Assembly: GCF_041146395.1 (NCBI RefSeq)
Contig: NC_091000.1
Span: 17,867,501 to 17,931,500, forward strand
Source: Eulemur rufifrons
Lineage: Eukaryota; Chordata; Mammalia; Primates; Lemuridae
Length of the DNA: 64,000 bases
Direction of reading: 5' to 3'
Positions within the stretch are counted from its first letter, which is position 1; each line of letters starts with the position of its first letter. The notes below the pieces were generated by a model, which was not told the origin of the DNA, did not search any database, and saw only the letters and a program-made list of their open reading frames with translations. A program made the position numbers and the translations under genes. Below, piece after piece: positions 10,955-22,679 of the stretch.

Positions 10955-12945
10955 CAAGACCTGCCTGGGGGCTCATACTGTCTCTTAGTCCTTAGCAACA
11001 ATGTTGGCAAGGCTGAAAGCATTTTTTGTTTTCATCCTTATTGGTATCAGAATAAAAACACAGGAATGTTATGAAAATATAAAAACTTATAATTGTTATT
11101 GAAAATTTTTAACTTTTCCAGCCCATAATTTTGGAAACCTCCCCCCTCCTCCTATGTCCAGGCCTCTGAGACCATGCTCATTGACACATCTGAGGAGCAC
11201 ATGTGCCTCTCCTGTTTTAATTTTGTGGGATTACAAATCACATAACTAATCTTAGCCCCCTCTTTGCATTGGCTGCTAGAAAACTAAGGACTATATATGT
11301 AGCTTACCCCTAGAAAATACATGTGAGATTGATGCACATTGGGTTTATATGCCTCAATTTTAGCTTCATCTTGTATTTCCTATTTTTCTTTTCTCTTTCT
11401 TCTGGTTTTCTCATCCAATTAATATTAACATTATGCTTTAATGTGTCTTCAAGTTTCTCTAAACTCTTCCTGGAATAAAAAGCATGGTTGAAGAAGCATT
11501 TGTTTTAAAAATTTCTGGGCAAATCCTTATATCCATCCTCCAGAACTTTGGACACACACAAATATTTACAGATTTTCTCTAGTATTCTTGCCATGTATAT
11601 TTTTTCACTTTATACCACAGAAACCCTTATCTCTCTAGTCTTGCTGAATATGTAGCATATCTGGGAAAAGTAACTTTGTGCATCTGTACTAATTTTTTTC
11701 AGATTTTGTCTTTCTGGGACATCTAAAACCTTTTACATGGACTTTCTCATGTTAATGTACTCAGCTCCACTTGATTTCTATTCCCTGGTAGTACTTCTTC
11801 AAAGCAGAAGAGTAAAGGTAAAGAAACAGTAGATTTAGAAAAGAAAAGAAAAAAGCCAGTGAATACAGGTTGAGAAAAGTTCCACGTTACAAAGCCCCTC
11901 CATCTTATGGCCTCATTTTCAGAACCTATTCAGTACTTGGAAAAATTCATAACCTGGCAAAATAAGAGCATTCATACTTCTCTAGGCTGTAAGCCAAATC
12001 AAACCATTCTTTTTAATTACAGGTGAATAATAACACCCTTACATTTCTTACAAATGACGTCAGCCTCCTTTTGCTTTCTGACTGATGGAAGGTGATGAAT
12101 GAAGACCTTTTAATTCAGCACAGCTGGATGTCTTTTGTTGCACTTCCTCTCAAAGGTTGCTGTGCAGATCTGGCCTATTTTGTCAGATGTGCTGAAAACA
12201 ACCTGCCTGACTAGAGGTGGAAACACCCTTCAAACAGAAGACATTTGCGTGATTGAATACCCTGTCGGGACAGCAGCTGCGGCAGTCGATGTACGAGGTG
12301 GAAGATAGGCCATTTGTTTGAGTGCATGTGTGTGTGTTTGCAAGTGTGTTTTGATTTGATTGTTCTCCCAGGACTAAAGGAGGCCTCTCTAGACAACTTT
12401 TGAGGTTAGCATGAAAGTGACTTTAGTATTGCTGCCAATTTTGAGGCTCTCCTGTAAAATAGAGGTTCTACTGCGTGGACCCAAAGTCTTTGTTCTGGGT
12501 TTCAGAATGCCCAGTAAGCCAGTCCTTTCTTGAGCAAATCAGAAGGTCTGTGAGTTGCAGGCCTTGGAGACAGCTGGATAAGGAGTTGACTTGCTGAAGG
12601 TTACAGCTAACCCAATCTCTTCCAAGAATGAATTCATTGCACTTCCCTGGGAAGATGGTGAAAGAGTGTTGCAGCCACCCTTCACCATTTCCCTTGCTCA
12701 CTGTAGGCTTAATTGAAATGAGTGATCTGTGACAGAGCGCAGCTGGACCCTATCTGAGTAGTGCTGATCTGTCTCCAGGGAGATGAATGTAGTCACCTGT
12801 AGCAGACAGCTTAGCACAGATGCCAATTTACTGGAGATATCCTTCATCCACAGAAGCCAAGTCACAGAGCCAACAAATCATTTTCCCAAGATAGAACAAA
12901 ACTTTGGGCTAGTTAAATTCTCTATTTGTGCAAGACTAGCTGTAA
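10955..12945. other. No gene seen
   Basis: Two kilobases without a recognised gene or repeat. ORFs at 12211-12396 and 12468-12701 (minus) and 12783-12968 (plus) have no recognisable domain. Confidence 0.45.
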
Positions 12946-12954
12946 AGTGTTTCT

Positions 12955-13090
12955 CAATCATCTTATGAGATAGATATTATCTACATTTATAAATCAAAAA
13001 ATTACAATAATAAAATGAGGCTTGGAGAAGTGCTGGAGGGACAGTATTACAAATTTAGGAAGTGATGGATCCAGAGATTCACACCCACGT
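12955..13090 (-). repeat. Probable MIR fragment
   Basis: 'tgagatagatattatctaca' with 'aaaatgaggcttggagaag' further on follows the reverse MIR order (the 'gaggtaggtattattatcc' and 'aaactgaggcacagagagg' parts of the consensus). Strongly diverged. Confidence 0.4.
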
Positions 13091-13664
13091 ACAGCTTGAA
13101 ATCCTGTGTTCTTTGTCTAAGTTGGCTTTATTATTATTTTAACAATGTGTTTAATAAAGCTTAAAGATATTCTTTGGAAAGGTAAACTATGCATTGTACT
13201 TTAAGAAATGTGTGATACTTTTGTGAATTTTGTGAAAGTGTTTAAATTATTAGGATTTATTTAATATGCAAACATAATTATGCTAGAGTAACTTTTTTTT
13301 TTTTTAACATCCTCTTCTTCTACTACTAAATGAAGATAACCCAACAATGATTACTTTGATGGTATCACATGTCAGGAGAAAAGAGGGATGAGAAAAACAG
13401 CTGACAGGGGAGGCTGCCTTGTTTGGAACTCTGACTTCTTTCCAATTGCCTTTAAATCCTTCATGTGGAATCACACAACATGCTTAATTCACTTAAACTC
13501 AGTGACTAATCATCAGCTAGTAAGTACTTCATATGAGCTTAGAGGGTTTAGATCTTTATGTTTGAATATAAATGTTGTGTTTGGAGGAACTTTGGATATG
13601 GTAAACAAATGCCCTTAATTAGCTGAAACTCTGAATAAATAGAGTAAGACCTATGTGTTTAAAC

Positions 13665-13873
13665 TTCACTGCCTTGGCCCTATAGACATTTTGCAGAGGA
13701 TAATTGTTTGTTTTAGGGGACTGTCCTACACACTGTAAGATTTTAGCAGCATTCTTGGCCTGTATTCATTAGTTGTGAGCAGCAACCCACCCCTCTAATC
13801 AAAGATGTCTCTAGAGATTGCTAAATGTCTCCTGGGGGGTGGGGTGGAAATTGACCCTTTCTGAGAGCAACTG
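13665..13873 (-). mobile_element. MER5A (non-autonomous hAT-Charlie)
   Basis: 'tatagacattttgcagagg', 'ctgtcctacacactgtaag', 'ttttagcagcattcttggcc', 'aagatgtctctagagattgc' and 'aaatgtctcctggggggtgg' follow the whole MER5A consensus in reverse, so the copy is close to full length (about 190-210 bp). An ancient DNA transposon. Confidence 0.8.
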
Positions 13874-14089
13874 TTTTAAAAGATGAAAGACCATATAAAG
13901 GAAAAATTAAAAATTGATATGGTGAGGTTATTTTATATATATGTATTAATATGTATATATAAATTATTATGTGTGTATACATGTGTACATCAAAAAAGCA
14001 CAGAGACTATGGGGTAGTAAATAGAATTACATTGTTAAAAATTTTACATATATTTCATGTGAAATAGTACTCTACATATTTTGTAAGTA

Positions 14090-15795
14090 CTTAAAGATGA
14101 GTATTGTACTTCCTAGAGCCATCAAGAAAATGCAAAGAGGTACAAAATGAAATTCTAAAAATAATTGATTAACCCAAAAGAAGGTAGGAAGGGAGAAACA
14201 AATAAGCAGCAGCAACCAAAATGGCAGATCTCAATCCAATGGTTTCCCATATCAATGGTTTCAACAAATGTAAATGTACTATGTTTTCCAATTAAAAGGC
14301 AAACAGTGTCAATTTGTATAAAATAGCAAGACCCACCTATACATGCTGTATCCACAAAATTCATTCTAACTAAAAAAGCACTAATAGCTTGAAAGTAAAA
14401 AGAGTACAAAATTCTACACCATGTAAATACTATTCATAATAAAGCTGAATGGCTACACATTAGTTACAAGACGAATGCATGATGAAGACTTCACTTAAAT
14501 GTGCCTAAAATAGAGTTTTGAGATACATGAAACAACAGCTGATAGATAGGAAGATATAGAAAAATCCATAGTCAAATTTTGAGATTTTTAACCTGTCTCC
14601 CTGTAATTGATAGTACAAGCAAAAATAATTTCGGTGAGAAAAATAAAAATATAAATAATGCTATCAGATATCTTTACCTCACAGACACTTGTAGAGCACG
14701 CAACACAAGTGCAGTATACACATTCTTTTAAAGTGCACATGAACTATAAACCAGAATCGATCACACTGGGTCATCAAATAAGTCTCAGTGAATTTCAAAG
14801 GACAGTACTAGTAATTACATTCTGTGACCATATGAAATTAAGTTGTACATTAATAACATATGTAGAAAAGTTTCAGTATTTGAAAATTAACAAATCAATC
14901 TCTGAATAACCCATAGATCAATGAAGAAATCACTAATAAATTAGAAAAGATTTTGAACTGAAGACTGATAAAAATTCAACATATCAAAATGCAGCTAATA
15001 TAGTACTTAGAAGGAAATTTAAAGCTTTAAATTCTTTTATCAGAAGCAGAGAAAGGCTTAAGATTAATGACCTACATTTCTACCATAAAAAGCCATTAAG
15101 ATTATCATAGAATTATTTTAAGAAATTTGAAAAAGTTGAGAAAAACTAAACCCAATAGATGGAAGTAATAATATTAAGAGCAGAAATCAAAGAAATAGAA
15201 AACAGACAGGATTGAAAATTTCTGCAAAATCAGGAGGTGAATTTTGAAAAGTGTAATAAAATTTATAAGCCTTGGCAAGACTGATGAAGACAAAAAGAGA
15301 AAAATCACAAGTCTAATATCAGGTTGAAAGATGGGATATTACTCCATATCCTACAAAGATTAAAAGGATTTAAAAGAGATATCATGAACAACTTTATGTG
15401 TATGAATTTGACATCATAGATGACATTGAAACACAATTTACTCACTCTGACAATAGGTGAAACAAAATCTAAATGTCTAATATTTATCAGAAATGTTGAA
15501 TTTCTATCAGAAACCTCCACACAAAGAAAACTCTAGGCCCAAATGTTTTTCATGGTGAATTCTATCACATCGAATGAAGATGTAATACCAAGTTTACAAA
15601 ATTTTTATTAAAAACATAGAAGAACGAATGACACTTCCCTACTCACTTTATGAAGGTAGCATAACTATAATACCTGACAAACACATTATAAGAACAGAAA
15701 ATTATAGATCAATTTTTTCCTAAAAATTCTTAACAAAATATTAGCACCTAAAACCCCACAATAAAAGCATAATACGAAATGACCAAGCAAGATCA
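14090..15795 (+). mobile_element. Decayed L1 (L1M), ORF1 end and ORF2 part
   Basis: Segments matching L1 ORF2 appear in the correct order over about 1.6 kb. They are the ORF2 start region ('aaaatggcagatctcaatcc', about 14219), the endonuclease part ('atacacattcttttaaagtg' and 'ataagtctcagtgaatttc'), and the pre-RT part ('aaagaaaactctaggccc' and 'catggtgaattctatcac'). These are followed by 'cttccctactcactttatg' and 'ttcttaacaaaatattagca'. Many stops and indels break the frame, so it is a dead fossil of an old L1M subfamily. It stops within reverse transcriptase and has no 3' end here. Confidence 0.85.
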
Positions 15796-15799
15796 ATAT

Positions 15800-16810
15800 T
15801 ATTTATCTAGCCTTATATTACTTCATAGAATAGGCTGAAATTATTGTTTAGTGTTTTCCTGTTTCAAATTCCCATTTTCAGGTGCCTGTTGCATACTTAT
15901 ATGTCATTTCCAGTAATTAATGTGTTACTCCTTGCTTTTTAAATTCCTTTTTGATTCATTGGTAGAACATTTGCTTTTAGTATGAGATAAAATTCAGAGA
16001 AAATAAAAATGTATACAGGCTTCATTTTTTTTTCTGTTTTTTTTTTTAATTCACTCCAGAAAAATGCCTAATCTTCAACCATGTAGACTGTCTGCTTTAT
16101 TCAATAGAAAAATTCCAGCAAGAAAACTGCCAAAGCTTTCAGTCACCAGAGTGTATTTAGGCATATTTAAGAATAAAAATATGAACACAACTTCCTACTA
16201 TTCATCCCTCACATTCCTAAAATGCTGTTTAGATGATAAAATGAATGCTTCTATTCTGTCCTTGAAGCTTCCTCTTGAGACAGGCATTATTTTCGTCCAC
16301 ACAATATGACCAAAGAAAGTAAAGTTCAGAACAGGGAAAACGAGGATCACAGAGGGTTACAAAGAAAGCAAATGACATGTTTGCCTAGGATCTATTGTAT
16401 ATTCAGAACTCCACTAATCCCTGTGCGCATAGATATCAATAATATGCCAGAGAATCACACTGGATTTTCATTCTCTTTCTTACTTATTGATTCTAAGATC
16501 ATATACTGAGTTTTCCCCTAAGATGACCATTACTTAGTCAGAATAAACTTAGATTCGTAGTAACTGACTGCCAAACAAAAAAAGAAAAAATGTCGCCAGA
16601 TTCAAAGGAGAAAATAAAGTTAGTAAAAAATAAGTGTGGATCATGTGTAAACTTATAACTCAAATATATGCAATTCAAATAATACCAAGAATAATTTTTG
16701 AAACATAGTAGATAGTCGATAAACTTTGATTAAATTAACAAATGAGTAGAACAATGGTGAGAAAACTTTTTTGTGGTTAAAATAGGCAGAAAAATGGATA
16801 GAAAGATAAT
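15800..16810. other. No gene seen
   Basis: AT-rich sequence. A weak MIR-like stretch may lie near 16270-16370 but is too diverged to call. Confidence 0.4.
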
Positions 16811-16897
16811 GGAAAGAAAGCAAGAAAGAAAGAAAGAAAGAGAAAGAAAGAGGGAAGAGAAGGGAAAGGAAGGAGAGGAGAGGGGAGGGAAGGGAGG
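16811..16897. repeat. Purine (GAAA/GGA) simple repeat
   Basis: An unbroken purine run apart from one early base: 'aagaaagaaagaaagaaag' shading into 'aggagaggagaggggaggg'. This type of mirror-like polypurine tract can adopt triplex structure. The 140-codon ORF on the other strand here is only the Ser/Leu/Phe read-out of this tract. Confidence 0.9.
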
Positions 16898-17427
16898 TAG
16901 ATGAAGGCAATATGACCCAGTGGTACTTAGGATATGTAGAAACCAGAATTCCTGTTGGTTGCTCTGGCATTGTAAATTTAAGCAATCTTTTTAGAATGAA
17001 TACAAAAAGTGGTAATGATGTTATATGCTTTAAACAAATAGGTTTATTGTGGGTAATATATCCAAAAGTAACCATCCAAAATAGGGGAAAAATATGTATT
17101 CATAAAAAGTGTTCAAACAGCATAACTTATACTAGATAACAACTGTAAACCAAGTACATATTCAGTAATAGGAAAAGGGCATATAATTTATGTTGCATCC
17201 ATTCAATTAAATATTATGTCACCTTAAAACCAGTTATGAGAAATATGATTATTAAAAATCATGATTTATTATTAATAATCATGATTTATTAAACATCCTT
17301 AACAAGGTGTTCTTGGCTCTTGGATACAAAGGCTTAAGTTAATCATCCTCAGTTTATGGCACTTCTTCATCATTGGTTTTCTCACTTTACTTAGTAATTT
17401 ATTCTTTTTATTTCTATATCTCACTCG

Positions 17428-17430
<3 letters not shown>

Positions 17431-17464
<34 letters not shown>

Positions 17465-17618
17465 TTGAGACAGAGTCTCACTTTGTTGCCCAGGCTAGAG
17501 TGAGTGCCGTGGCGTTAGTTTAGCTCACAGCAACCTCAGACTCCTCGGCTTAAGCGATCCTACTGCCTCAGCCTCCCGAGTAGCTGGGACTACAGGCATG
17601 CGCCACTATGCCCGGCTA
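17431..17618 (-). mobile_element. 5'-truncated Alu (right arm only)
   Basis: A T run (34 Ts, 17430-17463) is followed by the reverse complement of an Alu right arm of lemur type ('gtgagtgccgtggcgttag'), ending abruptly at 'actatgcccggcta'. The flanking duplication 'tcgaat' plus the T run recurs as 'tcgaatttt' at 17619, so this is a genuine 5'-truncated insertion and not a broken full-length copy. Confidence 0.85.
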
Positions 17619-17627
17619 TCGAATTTT

Positions 17628-20600
17628 CATAGTGTCCTCACAATATGCAAATAATCCTTTTTATGTAATGTATATTTTTATTTCTATGTATTTTTATAAA
17701 ATGTGTGCTGCTTTTTTTCCTATTTTAACTTATGTAAATGTATTCTTATATTTTATCTACATAAATGGCAGTATTTCAAATATCTCAATCTGTTTCTGTT
17801 TCATTATACATAGTTGATATATTTATCCATATGCTAGGTGTACATCTAATTCATTGCTTCTATTTGCCAGATGAAATTTATGTAGTGAATTATTTGAAAG
17901 AGCAGGATATGAATATATATTGTAATACACAATATATATAGAATATATAATATATATCCCATGATTACAATTATATAATAACTCTCTTTAATATGGTAGT
18001 AGAAAAAAACTGGAAATAAATTCGCCCGATTTTTTTTCACAGTTGACTTGGTATTGAATGACTTTCTGACTACTGCTACAATGAAAACATCAATAGCAAC
18101 ATTAAGTACATCTGATGCTTTCCTTTTAGCACAGTGATAGTTTTGGCAGATATTTCAGTATTTAAGTTCCTCAATTATCTTGTCTCCGTGAAAATTCTGA
18201 GAGATAATTCTAATTATCCATAGTTATCAATCTGGTTGGACAAGGTATATACACTTTAATAATGATTTCACTTTTTTAAAATCATCACTTAAATGTTTTT
18301 TATTAAGTGGCTTTCCAAGCAAGTATATATTTTCTAGGACATAGAGTATTTTTTCCTACTCTTTCAAACCAATTTGTTTCTTTTGAAAAATAAACAGTCT
18401 TTCAGAGAAATATTCTAAGCTCTAAATATTTCAGAGAAATATGATCTGTTTCATATCAAGTTCATTGTATTTAATACTTTGCATTAAAATATATTTTTTG
18501 TTTCTTATCAATATGCTTTACATTGGTATATCAACAAAAACACACATTTCTGGTATTATTTCATGTTATTTTCTTTTGAGAATTATTACACTTTCCCCAC
18601 TCTTTCTCTTCACTTTATTTCATTTCTGTAATTTAACTCCCTTCTCTTTAATTTTAAAGCTTTAGTTCAGGTTGGCTGGATAGTCCTCAGCCAAACCTGA
18701 CCTTTATAGGTCTTATGAGATGGTTTTTATTCCTAGCTAGGAATGCATTGCCCTCGTTTCTAAAAGCATTGTCCACAAATCCAGTGTTTGCTCTTCAGAA
18801 TCATGTATTTTTGCTTTCTTTCCAAAGAAACCGATGTCAAGTGGAGAAGAGGAAGAGAATACCCCGTCTCTTTCCCTAACTCTTGCACTTTCCTACTCAA
18901 TGTTTCAAAGCTGCTAGAGATAAATTTCAAAATTCTTTTTTGGTTCAAGTAAAATGTTGCCTGTATTATCATGATAGTGTGTATAAAATGAACAGAGATG
19001 ACAGGAAGCAAATCTAAGTCAGTAAAATCTAAAAAGCCATTTGTCTTCCCTAAATAAACTGTAGAAGTCTTTTCTCCCCATACCCTTTTTTCCTACTAAG
19101 GTAGGTATAAACCCCCAATTCTAACCACCCCTTTTTTTCACTGAGCACTACTCCCTCGTGTATGCACGTTATACACGGAAAAAACCTTTCTCGTATGCCT
19201 CTAGCACTATACCCATAGCCCACGCAGAAATGAGTAAGAAGGGCAAAAGATGTATGCCAACAATTCATTTAACAAATTAAGGACGAGTCTTTTTTTTTTT
19301 TTTTTTAAATCAAGGAAACAATAGTTCTCCTGAAACCCTATCTATTAATATTCTGCTTTCATCTCTTTGGCCAGAATTCTGCCTCATGGCCATCTCCACA
19401 CCCTGAAGTGTTTGGGGGAGGTGATTGGTTTTCACTGGGCACACTACCACGCTGAAAAATAAATCCACTTTGCTAAAAAGGAAGAAGGAGAAAAACATGT
19501 TGATTCGCACCAACTGATATTATCACAACTATCTCCCTGGGATGAATATTAGGAAAATACAGCACCAAGAAAAATAAAAACCCCTTCAGTTCCATTTTAT
19601 GAGAAAAATAACTTGGGGAAAATTGTCAATAAAAAAAAATTTCAACGATTTTTTCAAAGTATTATAATGAATAAAATTAGAGGATTTTAAACTTTGAGAT
19701 AGGCACTAACTAGGCACGTGTTTTTTCTTGCCCCCGCTTCTTTACTTTTTTTCTTCCCTCTAAAATTACAAATGTACGCAATCTCTTTTCATTGTCTAGT
19801 GCACTGTTGATTGAACTGTGTTCTGAGGCACCGTCTGCAGCTGCAGCAGGGAAGTGGGACCCACAGCTCTGTCAGCAACGCTCCACTTCAACAGAGCAGC
19901 TCCACTGGTGCTATGTCTCTAAGGGTATTTTAAACAGTGGTTGTTGCAAAAGAATTGGAAAACTATCAAATCAAATTGAACGCTCTAATTTTACAGAAAA
20001 GGAAACCATGCAAAAATTTTAAAAATTGATCAATGGCTCAAGGGAATATCAGAGGCTAAACCTAGCTTTTATTTTTCTTAGTATTGCTACCAGTCATCTT
20101 CTAACTAATCTTCAACATGTTGTTAATAAGTTTTTGTTATGATTGTTATTTTAAAAAATAGGCTAATTAAAAGGCTTCAGGTAGAAATTCCCCTTCGGAA
20201 TTTTAGTCCAATTAATTGCTATATAATATATGTCTGGTAAAATATATCTTTTAACAACAGATTCACTTTTTTTCTGATTGAGTTTTTGTTTATGCAGAAA
20301 GATACTATGAAATAACATGTATCTACATCTTACCTATTTCTCCAAGAATCCTACATATTCAAATTAGGGTGAATGATTTATCCATGTGACAAGATGGATA
20401 AATATTGTGAAACAATATTACCAAACACTGTGTTAAGCACTTGTGGCTACTGTTTTGAGAATCTGAGAAACTTATTTTGTGCTCAGGAGGGTACAATGAC
20501 AAATACCTGCTCATATAATCAGAAAACACTTTTTGGCATCTCCACTAACTTTCTTCAGGATTTTAAGCAGAAGTGGTGAAGACTATTGTTAGTCACTATA

Positions 20601-22120
20601 ATAACGATAGCACTGGCGGGAATATTTTCCTCTATGAAAATAATAATTGCATTCGCTATTTTTAACCTGCGTTGGCCAAAATAATTTTTGCTTAAAACCA
20701 CATTGACGAAGCTAGGAAGTATGACATTTTCGATTTCTCCACAAAAAAATCAGTTTAAAATCTTGTTTTGAATTTGATATAAATTATTATGATGAAATTC
20801 TTATTGATTTTAATTTATTTGGCTTATGATTTTAAATACATATTTGTTTTTATAACAGCTTGCAACTGTTTAGTATTTTCTCAGGACAGTAAGCAAGGAT
20901 ATGTATATTCCTTGGTAACATTTGCCCTGAATTCTTTGTTTATTATTCTGAAAAAACTTCTTGAAAATCTTAGTGGTAAAGAAGTTCCAGAACAAAGAAC
21001 TCCAGCCTTGGTCATAACATGAGGAACTGATTTTAGCACTCTGAAAGTATGCTGAAGGATGAGACCAGCAAAAATAGGGCAGTGCTTCAACAAACTCCTT
21101 TCCGTACAAACAACAGCTGGATGTGCCTGTTGCCACTGGTGGGGGAGGGTGAGGATGAAAAACTTTTTAATTTTTTTACTGTTGGAAAGTTTTCAATGAA
21201 ATCATGATTTCACCAGGATATGTTTTGTCTGTGACTATAATTTGCATAAGTTCCTTTCCCATGGAACTATGTAAAATACAAAAGAATATTTTATGGTAGA
21301 TTTTGCCTCTACGATGCCAATGCTCTTAAGAGTCCATGAAGGAGACATCATGTACAAAGAATTTCTTTTGTAAAGTCTCTCAAAGTGGGAACTAATGGAA
21401 GGAGAGAAAAAGGGTATACAGATATTACGAGTTTTACATTGTACTCATAGAATAACAATGAAATTATTTTGCATTCCTCATCATTGACTAATATTTTAAC
21501 TTTGCGCTACATATTTTTGAGAAGAGGATTCACATTTTCTTTGTACTTATATTTTGAGATGTGTGCTCATTTTATTATTATCCCTGTTTTAATTACCTCT
21601 TACATTTTGTCAAATTCCTGTCTTTGAAAGATTTTAAATCATCGATCAAAATATACTTGGGACACATTTTTGGAGATTTGTTGCAATATCAAATTATGAG
21701 ATGTCTTGCTGTAGAGAAAGCAGAGGTGTGTGAGTATCCAATAAAATGTCAGGAAATCAAGGGCCATTGAGTGTTTAGCATTCCACACAGGAATTTTAAT
21801 TCCAAGATCACTATTTGAACCTTGTGAACACGGTTCAAGTTAACTCATCAGTCCCCATAAAAATCAAAGGATGTAAATAAAATAATGGGGAGGGGTGAAG
21901 TCAGGTGAAGTGGTTTAAGTATCAATGTGCCAGATACATCCATCACTAACTCCCTCAATACTTTTGGCAAATTTAAGGTTGAAAATAATTTTTTTTACAT
22001 TTATTGATGATTTTAATTTCTGATAATGTAGCTCATTAGGTTATCTGAATCATTAGGTTTCACTGTAATTGTTTCCTCTTCAATTCATCACTATTTTTTT
22101 TTAATTTAAAAAGTATGTTG
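17628..22120. other. No gene seen
   Basis: About 4.5 kb of AT-rich DNA. It includes AT-rich inverted-repeat DNA near 17910-17960 and ORFs on both strands at 18441-21770 that show no recognisable domain. A GC-richer patch at 19800-19930 ('gtctgcagctgcagcaggg') is not assignable. Confidence 0.4.
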
Positions 22121-22124
22121 TTTC

Positions 22125-22150
22125 GTGTGTGTGTGTGTGTGTGTGTGTGT
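22125..22150. repeat. (GT)13 microsatellite
   Basis: Thirteen uninterrupted GT units. Likely polymorphic in the population, as dinucleotide runs of this length usually are. Confidence 0.95.
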
Positions 22151-22679
22151 ATGCTGCTATTAACTTCTCTTCTGTGTTTCTGTTACCATTTTATTGGCAA
22201 CTTGTGTTCTCTTTCCTCTAACAGTTCTGTTTCACTGTGAGGCACCTATTCTGTGTCTTGTGCTTGTTCTTCCTTTCTCTGGGTACTTTGCCCCTTAGGT
22301 TCATTACAATTCTGCTTTGCATATTCTCTGAGTTTAGAGCTAGAACCAGAAGTGGCAGCCATCTTGTAGGTAGTGACAGACGTAGCAGTTGCTTCTATTC
22401 GGGCAGGTGACGTATTGGTCAGGAAGTAGTCAGTAGCCTGTTGAAGTCTCTTGAGTATGTCTCTATGTTCCTTGTTCGCCCCAGCTGCAAGTGTAGCACT
22501 CTCCTGGCCTCAACCAACCTGCCCAGACTCCTAGTGAGAGAATGTGTGGAGGCAGAAATAAGGGCAAATTCTTTAAGAGACTCTCATGAGGGACAGCTCC
22601 CCTCTTCTCTTCTCATGGGACCACAGTTCTCCTCAAAGTATCTCTTTCCAGGAGTTTAGAAAAATTTCATTTTATTATT

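Noticed and set aside
16653..17075. 140-codon minus-strand ORF, the longest in the window
   Set aside because: Its Leu/Ser/Phe-rich middle is the translation of the GAAA/GGA tract; no domain and no start context.
20789..21136. ORFs on both strands, up to 88 codons
   Set aside because: Mutually exclusive overlapping frames in AT-rich DNA without any domain.
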